Shown piece by piece: positions 1-9,417 of a DNA stretch of 64,000 bases (position 1 is its first letter; the number at the start of each line of letters is the position of its first letter). The position numbers and the translations under genes are program-made. The notes below the pieces were generated by a model. That model was not told where the DNA came from. It did not search any database and saw only the letters and a list, made by a program, of their open reading frames with translations. This DNA is from an uncultured Lachnospiraceae bacterium (lineage in GTDB: Bacteria; Bacillota; Clostridia; Lachnospirales; Lachnospiraceae): positions 1 through 64,000 of the forward strand of contig CAMXQE010000011.1 in assembly GCA_947246015.1 (NCBI GenBank), read 5' to 3'.

Positions 1-3000
1 CCAGCATCCTGCCGTTCGCATCGTCATAGAACCTTGCATGGGCATAGTGTTTCCCGAGCACGGAATCATACCGGTAGCTGGTAAACCGCAGGTTCTCCTC
101 CAGTCCAGGCAGGATTTCCGTCCCGGCTTTCAGGTTCCCCCAGATGCCGCGCTCCGCATACTGCCGCACCGTTCCCTGCCCGTCCGCCGCAAACAGCGGG
201 CTTCCGTAGATATCGGACTGGAAGAAGGTTCTCCCGCCTGCCGTAACCTGGCCCAGCCTCTGGTAGCCGTGCCCGAAGACCGTACGGATGCTTCCTGCCC
301 CCGTCTCGTACGCCATCAGCTCATTCTCCGTGGCGCTCAGGAAATCCGGCACATACTGCATCTCCCTGTTACGGAAGCCGTCCGCTGACGCCAGCTTCTG
401 CACATTCCCCACGCACATCCGGAGGGCATTGTAGGTGTAGGCGCTCTCTTCCCCGTTTTCCACGTTCTTTCCGAGCGTCATCTGTCCGGCGCTGTCATAC
501 ACATACTGCCGTATCAGGGCGTCTCCCCTGCGTTCTTCCGTCAGGTTGCCGCACCGGTCATACCCGAAACGGTAATCCGTGCCGCCTTCTGTCATGGATA
601 CGAGCTGGTTCAGGGCATTGTACTGGCATTTTGCCTTCAGGATACCGTCCAGGCTCCGTGCCGTCCGGTTGCCGAGCGCGTCATAGGCATAGGTTTCCAC
701 CGTCTCCCCGTTCCCATAGGAAACGAGCTGCCCCGCTGCGTCGTAGCCGTATACCGCGGTACGGGCGAATTCCGGCAGGCTCCCGCTCCTTACGGAACCG
801 GTCATCCTTCCCAGCACGTCATAGGTAAAGGTTTCCTCCATGTCCGCCGTTTCCCCGAACCGGTATGCCGCCTTTACGGGCTGCCGTCTGGCATTGTAGG
901 CATAGGAGGCCAGACTGCCCGGCTGGGTAAGCGAAACCACGCTGCCTGCCGCATCGTAGGCATACTGCGCCATGATTTCCCCTGTCTCCTGCGCCTCTCC
1001 GTCCGCATACTCCGTCACGGTCAGCAGACGGTGGTTCCTGTCGAACGCATAGGCCGCCGCGCTGCCGTCCGGATACCGGATGCCCGTCCGGTTGCCTGCC
1101 GCATCATAGCTGAAGCCGGTCTTCCTCCCGCTGTGGTCCGTAACGCCGGTCAGCCTGCCGAGGACATCGCGCTCCATGGACGTGGTGCCGTTCCAGTCCT
1201 GCATCTCCACCAGCTCGCCCCGTCTGTTATAACGGAACGCTGCCGTCCGCCCGTCGCTGTACGCCACCGACACGGGCCGGCTGTTCAGGTCATAGGTCAC
1301 GGTGGTTTCCCTCTGTTCCCCGTCCGTAACGGATACCAGGTTGTCATTCCCGTCATAGCCGTACGCCTTTTCTTCCAGCAGGGGATTGATTTCCTGAATC
1401 ATCCGCCCCTTTCTGTCATACCGATAGAGCGTGATACAGCCCTGCTCTCCGTCCACAGCCAGGCATTCCTTAATCCGGTTGTTCATGGCATCGTATTCAT
1501 ACTGCACCACACGGCCGAGGGGGTCCTGCGTCTGTACCAGGTTGCCGCAGGCATCATAAGTATATTGCGTCACACCGCCGTCCGCATTCTCCACCGCAGC
1601 GATACGTCCGTCCGCCGTATAGGTGAAGGAGGTTGTGCTGCCGAGGGCATCCGTCATGGACGTTACCTGTCCCAGATGGTCATAGGTATAGGAAACCGTA
1701 TGGCCCAGCGCGTCTTCCTCCGTCAGCGCCAGTCCCAGCGCATTGTAGGTATAGACCGTGGCATTCCCTTCCCCGTCCGTTACCGACAGCAGGTTCCCTG
1801 CGGGCGAATAGGCGTACTGTATGGTATTCCCGTTGGCGTCGGTCCGGGTCAGCACCCTGCCCGTACTGTCATAGGTGAATGCCGTGCTGTGCCCCATGGC
1901 ATCGGATATCCGCAGCAGCCGTCCCATGGCGTCATAGGTATAATCCGTTACCGCGCCTTCCATATCCGTTACACGGGAAACCCTGCCCGTATTGGTATAT
2001 TCCAGTGTCAGGCTTCCTTCCGTTTCCCCCGTCACGCCGGTCAGTCGGTCACAGGCATCATATGAATACGTCCATACATGGCCGCCTGCATCCGTAAACG
2101 ACGTCCGGTTGCCTGCCGCATCATAGGTACAGCTCCAAGTGCCGCCTTCCTCGTCCGTGCCGCCGGTCAGACGGTTCAGTACATCGTAAGCCCAGGTCTT
2201 CTCCCCGCCGAGGGGATTCACTTCGGACACCAGGTTACCGTTGCCGTCATAGGCATATTCCGTCACACCGCCGTTCGCATCGGTCATACGCACCAGCAGG
2301 CCCCTGCCGTCATAGGCATAGGATGTCTCCTGCCCCGACGGGTCTGTTGCTTTCACCAGACGGTTGCAGGCATCATACGCATAGCCGGTTACATGCCCCT
2401 CCGCATCCGTAATCCGGACGCAGTTGCCGTTTTTATCGTAGGCATAGGATGTCTTTCCGCCGTCCGGAGCTGTCTCCTGCACGAGCCTTCCCATGCTGTC
2501 ATAGGCATAACCGGTTACGCGGCTTTCCTTGTCGGACAGTGCCGTCAGGCGGTCATCGCTGTCATATGCCGCGCTTTCCGTATGGCCGTCCGTATCCGTC
2601 ACCGACACCACGCGTCCCAGACTGTCATAGGCAAATACAGTAATCCCCGCATCGGTCTGCACGGACTGCAGACGGTTCTCCGCATCATAGGTATAGGAAA
2701 TGACATGGCCGTCCTCGTCCGTCCTTGCCAGCAGGTTGCCCGCCTCATCATAGGTATAGCCCACGCTGTGTCCCAGCGGGTCCGTCTCGCTTAAAACACG
2801 CCCTGCTTTATCATAAACATAAGACCTCTGGCGGGACAGCTGGTCGGTAACGGCTGTCACCTGCCCCATGCAGTCATAGGTATAGCTTACGGTTCCGCCG
2901 GCCGCGTCGCACACCCGGATTAACTGGTTCGCCGCATCAAACACGTACTGCGTCACACCGCCGTTTCTGTCCGTCTGCGAAATCCGGTTGCCGAATGCAT

Positions 3001-6000
3001 CATAAGTACTGTTTACGCTGTATCCGGACGGGTCCGTCTCCGTAATGAGATTTCCCTTCCCGTCATAGGCAAAACGGTATTCATTCCCCAGCGCGTCCGT
3101 GGCAAGGGATACCTGCCCTGTCTCATTATATTCCAGACGCTGCCTGTTTCCCATCCGGTCTGTGATTCCGGTTCTGCTGCCGTTCTCATTATACTCAAAG
3201 AGAATCTCCCCGTCCGCATCTGTTACGGACAGCAGGTCTCCCGCCGCCGAATACCGGTAAGAAACCGTCTGTCCCGCAGGGGATGTATAGGAAGTCATCC
3301 TGCCGATGGCGTCATGGGTATAGAAGCAGATGCTGCCGTCCGGGTCCGCTGCCTGCTCCAGATGGTTATTTTCATCATAAGCATACGTCCAGACATGGCC
3401 GCTCCTGTCGGTAAAGGAAATCAGGTTGTCGTTTTCGTCATAGGCATAAGAGTTTGTATTCCCCCTTTCATCCTGCATCTGAATCAGGTTGCCCCGCTCA
3501 TCATACTGATACAGGACGTCCGTTCCGTCACGGCCCGTCACTTTCACAGGCTGGTTCCTGTCATTATAAACCGCGCTCTCCTCTGTGCCGTCCGGATGGA
3601 TGACGCGTATCATGCGCCCATATTCATCATACTCCATCTGCGTGGAATTGCCAAGGGCATCTGTCTGTCCTGTCATCTGTCCTTTTTCATTGTAGGTGTT
3701 ATGGATGGCGGTTCCGGCCAGCGCCACGTCCGTGACATGCCCCGCCGCGTCGTAGGTATACCTCGTGACATACCCCAGCTCGTCGGTAAAGTCAGTTATC
3801 CGGTTCCCGTCATCATAGGCCGCCAGACTCCTGCCCCTGCCTGCCGTCAGCTGCTCCGTCACCCTTCCCTGCATATCATATCGGTTGGTCAGGTACACGG
3901 CGCCGGAGAAATCCGAAATCGTTAACAGCCTGCACGCCGCATCATAGGTAAAGGACATACTCCTGCCGTCCGGATCTGCGGCGGATACCAGCCTGCCGTC
4001 TTCATAAACGAAGCGGACCGTATTTCCCATGGCGTCCGTCACGGCTGACAGGAATCCGTCCGTATAAGAAATGTCCATGGCGGTTCCGTGGCGTCCCTCC
4101 ATGCGGACCATCCGCCCTTCCTCATCAGACCGGAAACGGTATGCTTCGAGCCCGTTTTCCATGATACGGTTCAGGCACAGTCTGCTGTCAAATACATATT
4201 CCGTACCGTCCGAAGCTGCGACGCAGTAGGAGCCGTCCTCCTGTTCCCTCATCGTGTAAGAAGATGCCGCACCGTCTTCCGGTCTGAAACTGTTATCCTC
4301 CGCCTGCTTCCGAAACGCCGTCACATCGTCATACGGTGTATGGAAATACGCATACTCCCCGTCCATCTCCAGCAGGTAATTAAGGGAATGGGTCCATTTC
4401 TTCCCCAGACCGCCCTCTCTTATCTCCCTTCTGGAATCATACATGGCAGTAAAATGCAGCCCGTCCTTCCCATGGTCTTCCAGCCATGTGTAGCTCCACA
4501 GAAATGCACCTGTCAGGGCGTTTACCGGGTCATTTCCCATATAGGAGATTCTGCCGTCCGGATAGGTCATACGGTCCCTGCCATATGCCAGGCCGCTGGA
4601 TTTGCGCATATCTGTTGTGATATACTTATCCGGTGTGTACCGGCTGGAGCCTTCCGCATTATTGGCCCTTGCGGAATAGCTGTATCTGGTATGCGGTCTC
4701 AGACCTGCGAATATCTTGTAAATCCGCCCTGAAACCATCTCTCCTGACGTCTCCCGTGCAGCCGCCGCTTTCATCCGGCTCTGCTTAGGAGCGGAGGAGA
4801 GAGAGGCAGCCATGACAGCTCCTGCGGTATCCTCCTGCGGCACGAGCGTAACGGTTCCGCTTTCGGTCACATGATAATCCACGCTGTCAAACCGGACGTC
4901 ATAGTCCGCTGCATCCTCCACCGGACTCCAGCTGACGATGACGCTGCCCATGAATGCTGCTGCGGTAATGTCCGAAGGCATGGCCGGACCGAGACGGAGC
5001 GTGCAGATGCTTTTTGTACCGCTGAATTTACTGTATCCGTACTCATTTACCGCACGGACTGCATAGGCGTACTCCGTCTCCGGCTTCAGCCCCTCGAATA
5101 CTTTGGAAGTTTCCGTTACATGGTAAATGCTGCCCTGGAACTCAATGTCATAGCTGGTCGCCTTGGGAACCGGGTCGAAACTTATCCTGACAGCTTTAGC
5201 CTCCGCTTCCGCGCGGATATTTTCCGGTATTGCCAGACGTGTCCGTATTTTCTGGAGTCCGCTGTAAGGACTGACGCCCGCCCTGTTCCGGGCACGAATC
5301 CGGTAGGTATGTTCCGTATCGGTTTCCAGCCCCTCGAATTTTTTCTCCCGTTCCGTCAGTGTATATAACGTCCCGTCAAACAGGAACTCATAGCTGTCCG
5401 CACGCTCTGCTTCATGCCATGCAAACTCTATGGAATGGACGTCCGTCATGGCCGCATAGATGACCGGAACTTCCGGTATGTTCGGAAGGGTCTTTACGGT
5501 TCCTTCTTTGTATGCACTGGAACCGCCTGCATTGCTGGCACGGACCTGATAGCTGTAAGCCGTATCGGGACTCAGTCCCGTAAAGGTCGCGGACGGACTG
5601 CTCACGCAGTATGAGGTATTCCCCAGCCGGACGTCATAGCTGACCGCTCCCGGCACTGCATCCCATGTCAGGGTGACAGAATCCGCTGTAGAGGCGGCGC
5701 TTATATTGACCGGAGCTGCCGGCGGGTTCGGAAGCGTAACGATTGTTTTCGCGGGACTGTAGGAACTGCTGCTTTCCTCATTGCACGAGCAGACCTGATA
5801 GGTATAACTGGTACCCGGATTCAGTCCCGGAATCGCACGGGCAGTCCCCTCCGCCCGGTAAGCCTTCGAGCCGTTAATCAGCACATAATATTCTTTTGCG
5901 CCGGGAACGGCTTCCCACCTCACCGTAATGGAATCATTCGCGGCAGTGGCCGTCATGGTGGCGGATGCAGGGGGATTCGGCGCCGTATAGATTGTTCTAT

Positions 6001-7987
6001 CGGTACTGTACGCACTGGAACCGTCCGCATTGTTTACACGAATCTGGTAATGATAGGCGGTATTTGCAGCCAGGCCGGTAAAAGTCCTGGAAGGTGTGGT
6101 CAGGTGGTACACGCTGCCGTTAAACAGCAGGTCATAGCTGTCCGCACCGCTTAACGCATTCCAACTGATTGTGACGGTGCTCTCATTCGAAGTCCTTTTG
6201 GTGACTTCCGGGGCGCTTGGCGTGGTCTTGAACGTCTGCCCCGCACTGTACCGTCCTGTCGTTCCGTCGGAAAGTCTGGAGCGGACCCTGTAGCTGTATA
6301 AGTTATTGGGCGTCAGTCCGGTCAGCGTTCCGGAAGTTCCGGTCACGGCGGCATAGCGGCTTCCAATCTCCACGTCATAGCCATCCGCACCGCTCACTGC
6401 ATTCCAGCTGACCGTAACGGAGCTGTCCGTAGATTTATGGGAAATACCGGATGGTATGGACAGCCCGTGCCGGATAGTATTTATCCAGTCCGCCGCGCTG
6501 TAGGAACCTGCTCCGTCCGTACCTTTTGAGCACACCCGGAAATCATATTTCGTACCGGGCGCCAGTCCGGTAAAGGTTTTGGATGTGTAGGATACCGGTA
6601 CCTCATATTTCTTGCCACCAAAGGATATGATATATCCCAATGCGCCGTTTACCGCATCCCACGATACCGTGACGGAATTTTCCGTACTGTCGGCGCTGAC
6701 GTTAACGGGTGCGGGCGGCGCTGTCCTGACCGTCATTTCAGACGTATAGGCGCTTGTCAGATTCCCGTTCTTTGCACAGAGTTTAAACCGGTAAGATGTA
6801 TTGGCCGTCAGGTTCGTGAATTTATGGGACGTTCCGTATACGGTTTCGCTTTTTCCGTTAAACTGAACCATATATTCCGTTGCGCCGCTCACCTCATTCC
6901 AGCTGATGGTGGCGGAAGTAGTGTCTGCGGTTTTCGTAACGCCCGTCGGTACGCCGGGTGTCTGGGCCTGTGTCCGGATGGTTCTGGAACTGCTGTATGA
7001 CCCGGTCCCGTCCGCGCTTTTACAGCATATCTGATAAGTATAAGAAGTATTCTGTTTCAGGTTCTTAAAAGTTTCGGACGTACTGGTTGACGGCACATGG
7101 TATTCCGCATTGTTGAACTTAATCATATAACCGGTCGCACCGCTCACTGCATTCCATTTGATGGTAACCGAATTACCGGTGCTGGAAGCGCTTATGTTTG
7201 CCGGCGCCTTGGGCGGCGTCGTGACGGTCATCTGGGATGTATAGACGCTGCTTGTATCCGCATTCCTGGAACAGATTGCAAAAGGATACGCTTTACCCGC
7301 AGTCAGTCCGGTAAAGGTTTTGGACGTAGCCGTGATACTGTAAGTTGTCCCGTTAAACTTGATGCTGTACCCGGTTGCGCCGCTTACCGCTCCCCAGCTT
7401 ATGGTCGCTGAAGTTTCCGTTACCGTCTTTCTGATATTGGACGGTACTGCCGGAGCCTGCGGCAGAGTGGTAATGGACTTAGTCGCACTGTAGGCCCCTG
7501 TCTGCGTTGCATTCTTTGCCCGTACCGCGTAGGTATGGCTCGTCTTCGGCTTCAGGTTACTGATTTTTTTGCTTGTGCCTGCTACGTTATAGACGGTTCC
7601 GTCGAACAGTACGTCATAGCTGCTTGCGCGGGCAACTGCATTATAGGATACCGTAACGCTGATGGTCTCCGCCGTTGCCCTTACGTTCTGCGGAACACCG
7701 AGCGGCTCCTGTACATAGCCCTTGGGAATGGTTATGGTTTTTGAGCCAAACGCCAGCTGACTGTTCTTCTGATTATACGCCGCAACCGTAATCTTATATG
7801 TCTTGTTTTCCGGAAGACCGGGGTCGGTCGTAAAGGAAGTCGTGGTTAATTTCTCGTTGCTGTATTCCATGACTCCCAGGCTGGGAATGATTACACGCCC
7901 GGCATACCTTGCCGTATTGGCCACTGCGGGCCATTTTACAGTCAGGGAACCGTTTTTGTTGATTGTTACGCTTAAATTGATTGCCAT
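1..7987 (-). CDS. Giant FN3-array RHS/YD-repeat protein, probable polymorphic toxin (C-terminal tip outside window)
   Basis: The frame is open from an ATG at 7987 (AGGAGG-type RBS) to the window edge, 2662 codons. Translation of stretches along the frame gives about 13 FN3-like units of roughly 83 residues (residues 1-1050). Next comes a segment resembling the DUF6531 module that opens RHS shells (DPVNALTGAF near residue 1150), then several dozen YD repeats of about 21 residues (typical unit TYDAAGNRTSFTD). The window cuts just after RYDSVLGKHYAHARFYD, the conserved end of the RHS core, so the variable effector domain should lie immediately beyond base 1. The N-terminus (MAINLSVTINKNGSLTV) is not a signal peptide and no membrane segment was seen. 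In the RHS family the shell encloses a toxic tip. Here the divergent lysozyme/holin cassette suggests the release route. A surface adhesin is the main alternative. Confidence 0.9.
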   Translation of the reverse strand, partial: MAINLSVTINKNGSLTVKWPAVANTARYAGRVIIPSLGVMEYSNEKLTTTSFTTDPGLPENKTYKITVAAYNQKNSQLAFGSKTITIPKGYVQEPLGVPQNVRATAETISVTVSYNAVARASSYDVLFDGTVYNVAGTSKKISNLKPKTSHTYAVRAKNATQTGAYSATKSITTLPQAPAVPSNIRKTVTETSATISWGAVSGATGYSIKFNGTTYSITATSKTFTGLTAGKAYPFAICSRNADTSSVYTSQMTVTTPPKAPANISASSTGNSVTIKWNAVSGATGYMIKFNNAEYHVPSTSTSETFKNLKQNTSYTYQICCKSADGTGSYSSSRTIRTQAQTPGVPTGVTKTADTTSATISWNEVSGATEYMVQFNGKSETVYGTSHKFTNLTANTSYRFKLCAKNGNLTSAYTSEMTVRTAPPAPVNVSADSTENSVTVSWDAVNGALGYIISFGGKKYEVPVSYTSKTFTGLAPGTKYDFRVCSKGTDGAGSYSAADWINTIRHGLSIPSGISHKSTDSSVTVSWNAVSGADGYDVEIGSRYAAVTGTSGTLTGLTPNNLYSYRVRSRLSDGTTGRYSAGQTFKTTPSAPEVTKRTSNESTVTISWNALSGADSYDLLFNGSVYHLTTPSRTFTGLAANTAYHYQIRVNNADGSSAYSTDRTIYTAPNPPASATMTATAANDSITVRWEAVPGAKEYYVLINGSKAYRAEGTARAIPGLNPGTSYTYQVCSCNEESSSSYSPAKTIVTLPNPPAAPVNISAASTADSVTLTWDAVPGAVSYDVRLGNTSYCVSSPSATFTGLSPDTAYSYQVRASNAGGSSAYKEGTVKTLPNIPEVPVIYAAMTDVHSIEFAWHEAERADSYEFLFDGTLYTLTEREKKFEGLETDTEHTYRIRARNRAGVSPYSGLQKIRTRLAIPENIRAEAEAKAVRISFDPVPKATSYDIEFQGSIYHVTETSKVFEGLKPETEYAYAVRAVNEYGYSKFSGTKSICTLRLGPAMPSDITAAAFMGSVIVSWSPVEDAADYDVRFDSVDYHVTESGTVTLVPQEDTAGAVMAASLSSAPKQSRMKAAAARETSGEMVSGRIYKIFAGLRPHTRYSYSARANNAEGSSRYTPDKYITTDMRKSSGLAYGRDRMTYPDGRISYMGNDPVNALTGAFLWSYTWLEDHGKDGLHFTAMYDSRREIREGGLGKKWTHSLNYLLEMDGEYAYFHTPYDDVTAFRKQAEDNSFRPEDGAASSYTMREQEDGSYCVAASDGTEYVFDSRLCLNRIMENGLEAYRFRSDEEGRMVRMEGRHGTAMDISYTDGFLSAVTDAMGNTVRFVYEDGRLVSAADPDGRSMSFTYDAACRLLTISDFSGAVYLTNRYDMQGRVTEQLTAGRGRSLAAYDDGNRITDFTDELGYVTRYTYDAAGHVTDVALAGTAIHNTYNEKGQMTGQTDALGNSTQMEYDEYGRMIRVIHPDGTEESAVYNDRNQPVKVTGRDGTDVLYQYDERGNLIQMQDERGNTNSYAYDENDNLISFTDRSGHVWTYAYDENNHLEQAADPDGSICFYTHDAIGRMTSYTSPAGQTVSYRYSAAGDLLSVTDADGEILFEYNENGSRTGITDRMGNRQRLEYNETGQVSLATDALGNEYRFAYDGKGNLITETDPSGYSVNSTYDAFGNRISQTDRNGGVTQYVFDAANQLIRVCDAAGGTVSYTYDCMGQVTAVTDQLSRQRSYVYDKAGRVLSETDPLGHSVGYTYDEAGNLLARTDEDGHVISYTYDAENRLQSVQTDAGITVFAYDSLGRVVSVTDTDGHTESAAYDSDDRLTALSDKESRVTGYAYDSMGRLVQETAPDGGKTSYAYDKNGNCVRITDAEGHVTGYAYDACNRLVKATDPSGQETSYAYDGRGLLVRMTDANGGVTEYAYDGNGNLVSEVNPLGGEKTWAYDVLNRLTGGTDEEGGTWSCTYDAAGNRTSFTDAGGHVWTYSYDACDRLTGVTGETEGSLTLEYTNTGRVSRVTDMEGAVTDYTYDAMGRLLRISDAMGHSTAFTYDSTGRVLTRTDANGNTIQYAYSPAGNLLSVTDGEGNATVYTYNALGLALTEEDALGHTVSYTYDHLGQVTSMTDALGSTTSFTYTADGRIAAVENADGGVTQYTYDACGNLVQTQDPLGRVVQYEYDAMNNRIKECLAVDGEQGCITLYRYDRKGRMIQEINPLLEEKAYGYDGNDNLVSVTDGEQRETTVTYDLNSRPVSVAYSDGRTAAFRYNRRGELVEMQDWNGTTSMERDVLGRLTGVTDHSGRKTGFSYDAAGNRTGIRYPDGSAAAYAFDRNHRLLTVTEYADGEAQETGEIMAQYAYDAAGSVVSLTQPGSLASYAYNARRQPVKAAYRFGETADMEETFTYDVLGRMTGSVRSGSLPEFARTAVYGYDAAGQLVSYGNGETVETYAYDALGNRTARSLDGILKAKCQYNALNQLVSMTEGGTDYRFGYDRCGNLTEERRGDALIRQYVYDSAGQMTLGKNVENGEESAYTYNALRMCVGNVQKLASADGFRNREMQYVPDFLSATENELMAYETGAGSIRTVFGHGYQRLGQVTAGGRTFFQSDIYGSPLFAADGQGTVRQYAERGIWGNLKAGTEILPGLEENLRFTSYRYDSVLGKHYAHARFYDDANGRML

Positions 7988-8040
7988 ATTTTTTCCTCCT
8001 TCTTGGGGTATCCCCATTGTTTTTCGCCGGCTCTATAAAT

Positions 8041-8072
8041 TAAAAAGAAAAAACAGGGCAGAATGTAAACCT
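8041..8072 (-). promoter_or_regulatory. TcdR-type promoter reading into the RHS gene
   Basis: On the minus strand AGGTTTACA (8072-8064) is followed by exactly 16 bases and CTTTTTA (8047-8041), about 55 bases before the RHS start codon. The same design occurs facing the other way at 8157-8190. TTTACA is, from memory, the -35 hexamer of promoters used by TcdR/BotR/UviA group 5 sigma factors, and such a factor is encoded at 8865. It does not match a housekeeping -35/-10 pair. A T-rich tract (8073-8140) separates the two promoters. Confidence 0.7.
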
Positions 8073-8156
8073 CCTTTTTCGTTTTTTTCATTTTTTTCAT
8101 CTTTTCATTTTTATTTTTTCCCGGCTCCCAATATTTTTAAATTTCTTCCTAAAATC

Positions 8157-8190
8157 AGGTTTACATTTTTCTCCTGTTAATCTTTTTATA
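8157..8190 (+). promoter_or_regulatory. TcdR-type promoter reading into the lysozyme/sigma/holin cassette
   Basis: AGGTTTACA (8157-8165), a 16-base spacer, then CTTTTTATA (8182-8190), about 105 bases before the lysozyme start. Both boxes and the spacer length match the divergent RHS promoter, and both spacers contain CCTGTT. Because the cassette encodes the likely cognate sigma factor, this would be a positive feedback promoter. No equivalent was found directly before the sigma gene itself. Confidence 0.7.
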
Positions 8191-8204
8191 TATAAGGACA
8201 TCAA

Positions 8205-8261
8205 AGCGTGTTTGAAAATTGTGACGCACAGATGATAAGAATGAATTTTCAAACACACTCT
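8205..8261. repeat. Dispersed palindromic element, copy 1 (5' leader of lysozyme cassette)
   Basis: Arms GTGTTTGAAAATT and AATTTTCAAACAC flank about 23 bases that include GTGACGCACAG. The core GCGTGTTTGAAAATT recurs in partial form at 34752, 37279, 39422 and 42520. Here it lies between the cassette promoter and the lysozyme start, so it would form a hairpin in the transcript leader. Confidence 0.7.
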
Positions 8262-8293
8262 AACCCAGGCCAAAGAGAAAGGGGGGCGGAAAC

Positions 8294-8734
8294 ATGGAGT
8301 ACACAACATCCGAAGAAGGAAGGAATCTCATCAAATCCTTTGAAGGCTGCCGTCTTACGTCTTATCAGGACGTGGCCGGAGTCTGGACGGTTGGCTACGG
8401 GCATACAGGAAATGTCCGGCCCGGTATGTCCATTACACAGGAACAGGCGGAATCCTTCCTTCAGTCTGACTTAAGGAAATTTGAACGCTGTATCAACCGG
8501 TACGTTACCGTACCGCTGACACAGAACATGTTCGACGCACTGGTATCCTTCACCTATAACGTGGGAACCGGAGCATTCCGTCAAAGCACACTCCTGCGTA
8601 AGCTGAACCGGGGCGATACGGCAGGCGCGGCGGAAGAATTCGGCAGATGGGTCCATGCGGGAAAGAAAGTATTTCCCGGACTGATACGCAGACGTCAGGA
8701 AGAAAAAGAACTGTTTTTAAAAGAGACACGATAA
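8294..8734 (+). CDS. GH24 endolysin (T4/P22-type muramidase), no signal peptide
   Basis: A 146-residue protein that hydrolyses the MurNAc-GlcNAc bonds of peptidoglycan. The family catalytic pattern E-8aa-D-5aa-T is intact: Glu17 in KSFEG, Asp26 and Thr32, followed by the conserved VGYGH. Length is normal for a one-domain phage endolysin. There is no signal peptide or SAR-type transmembrane N-terminus, so it needs a partner to reach the wall; the holin at 9418 fits. It is the first gene after the TcdR-type promoter and is followed by the sigma factor (130-base gap) and holin. There are no phage structural genes nearby, which argues for a domesticated release function rather than a prophage. 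Confidence 0.92.
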   Translation: MEYTTSEEGRNLIKSFEGCRLTSYQDVAGVWTVGYGHTGNVRPGMSITQEQAESFLQSDLRKFERCINRYVTVPLTQNMFDALVSFTYNVGTGAFRQSTLLRKLNRGDTAGAAEEFGRWVHAGKKVFPGLIRRRQEEKELFLKETR

Positions 8735-8864
8735 TCACAGGTTTCATCATGCAAAAGGGGCAAAAGAAAAAAACGACTTACACAGGAATCCGGCAAAAAT
8801 GAAGAGAAAGCCTTTTCTTTTCCCCCCGATGCAGGGTTAGGTTAAGAAAGGGGATGCATTACAG

Positions 8865-9413
8865 ATGAAGGAAAACCTGACTGAATTAATCAGGGAATCA
8901 CAGAAAGGAAATCAGGAATGTCTGCTTCTGATTATCGAAAAACTGAAACCGGCCATTCACAAATATGCCAGAAGACTGTCTTATCATGATTTCGAAGATA
9001 CCGTGGCGGAACTGGAACTGGCCGTTTTGGAATCCGTAAAAAAAATTCCATCTATTAAAAATGAGGCGCAATGCCTGGCTTTTCTGATTAAAGCTATCGA
9101 ACATAAACATTGGGAACTGATAAGAAAGAGGTGTAAAGTCTCAGGAGCCGAAGTCCTTATGGATGAGCAGTGCCCTGACTGTCCCTATTGGGAATACGGA
9201 TACGGGAACTGTGAACTAATGCTGGATGTAGGAAAACTATTATCCAAATGCAGCGCCCGGCAGCGTGAAATACTGCTGGCCATTATATTTGAAGGCAAAA
9301 CCAGTTCCCTGGTCGCCGCAGAACTCCATACCACCCGGCAATATGTAAACCGCGTCAAAAACAAGTGGCTGGAACAGATAAAAAAAGAAATTTATACAGA
9401 GGAGGCCATGTAA
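8865..9413 (+). CDS. TcdR/UviA-like group 5 sigma-70 factor
   Basis: A 182-residue protein with region-2-like helices at residues 1-90 (LTELIRESQKGNQECLLL through KHWELIRKR) and a region-4-like helix-turn-helix at 125-175 (CSARQREILLAIIFEGK, then LHTTRQYVNRVKNKW). Length and layout resemble the toxin-locus sigma factors TcdR, BotR and UviA, which direct RNA polymerase to toxin promoters with a TTTACA -35 box. Two such promoters face each other at 8041-8190. A cysteine cluster between the two regions (CPDCPYWEYGYGNC, then KC) is unusual and could bind metal or sense redox state. The stop codon is 4 bases before the holin ATG, and the holin RBS lies inside this gene. A phage ArpU/late-gene regulator is the alternative. 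Confidence 0.75.
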   Translation: MKENLTELIRESQKGNQECLLLIIEKLKPAIHKYARRLSYHDFEDTVAELELAVLESVKKIPSIKNEAQCLAFLIKAIEHKHWELIRKRCKVSGAEVLMDEQCPDCPYWEYGYGNCELMLDVGKLLSKCSARQREILLAIIFEGKTSSLVAAELHTTRQYVNRVKNKWLEQIKKEIYTEEAM

Positions 9414-9417
9414 CCCT

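Noticed and set aside
1031-5368. Long open frames on the plus strand opposite the RHS gene
   Set aside because: They are antisense shadows of the repetitive YD/FN3 coding strand, with no ribosome sites, and translate to low-complexity proteins without recognisable domains.
8735-8864. A third TcdR-type promoter before the sigma gene
   Set aside because: Only CTTACA is present and no CTTTTTA lies 16 bases downstream.
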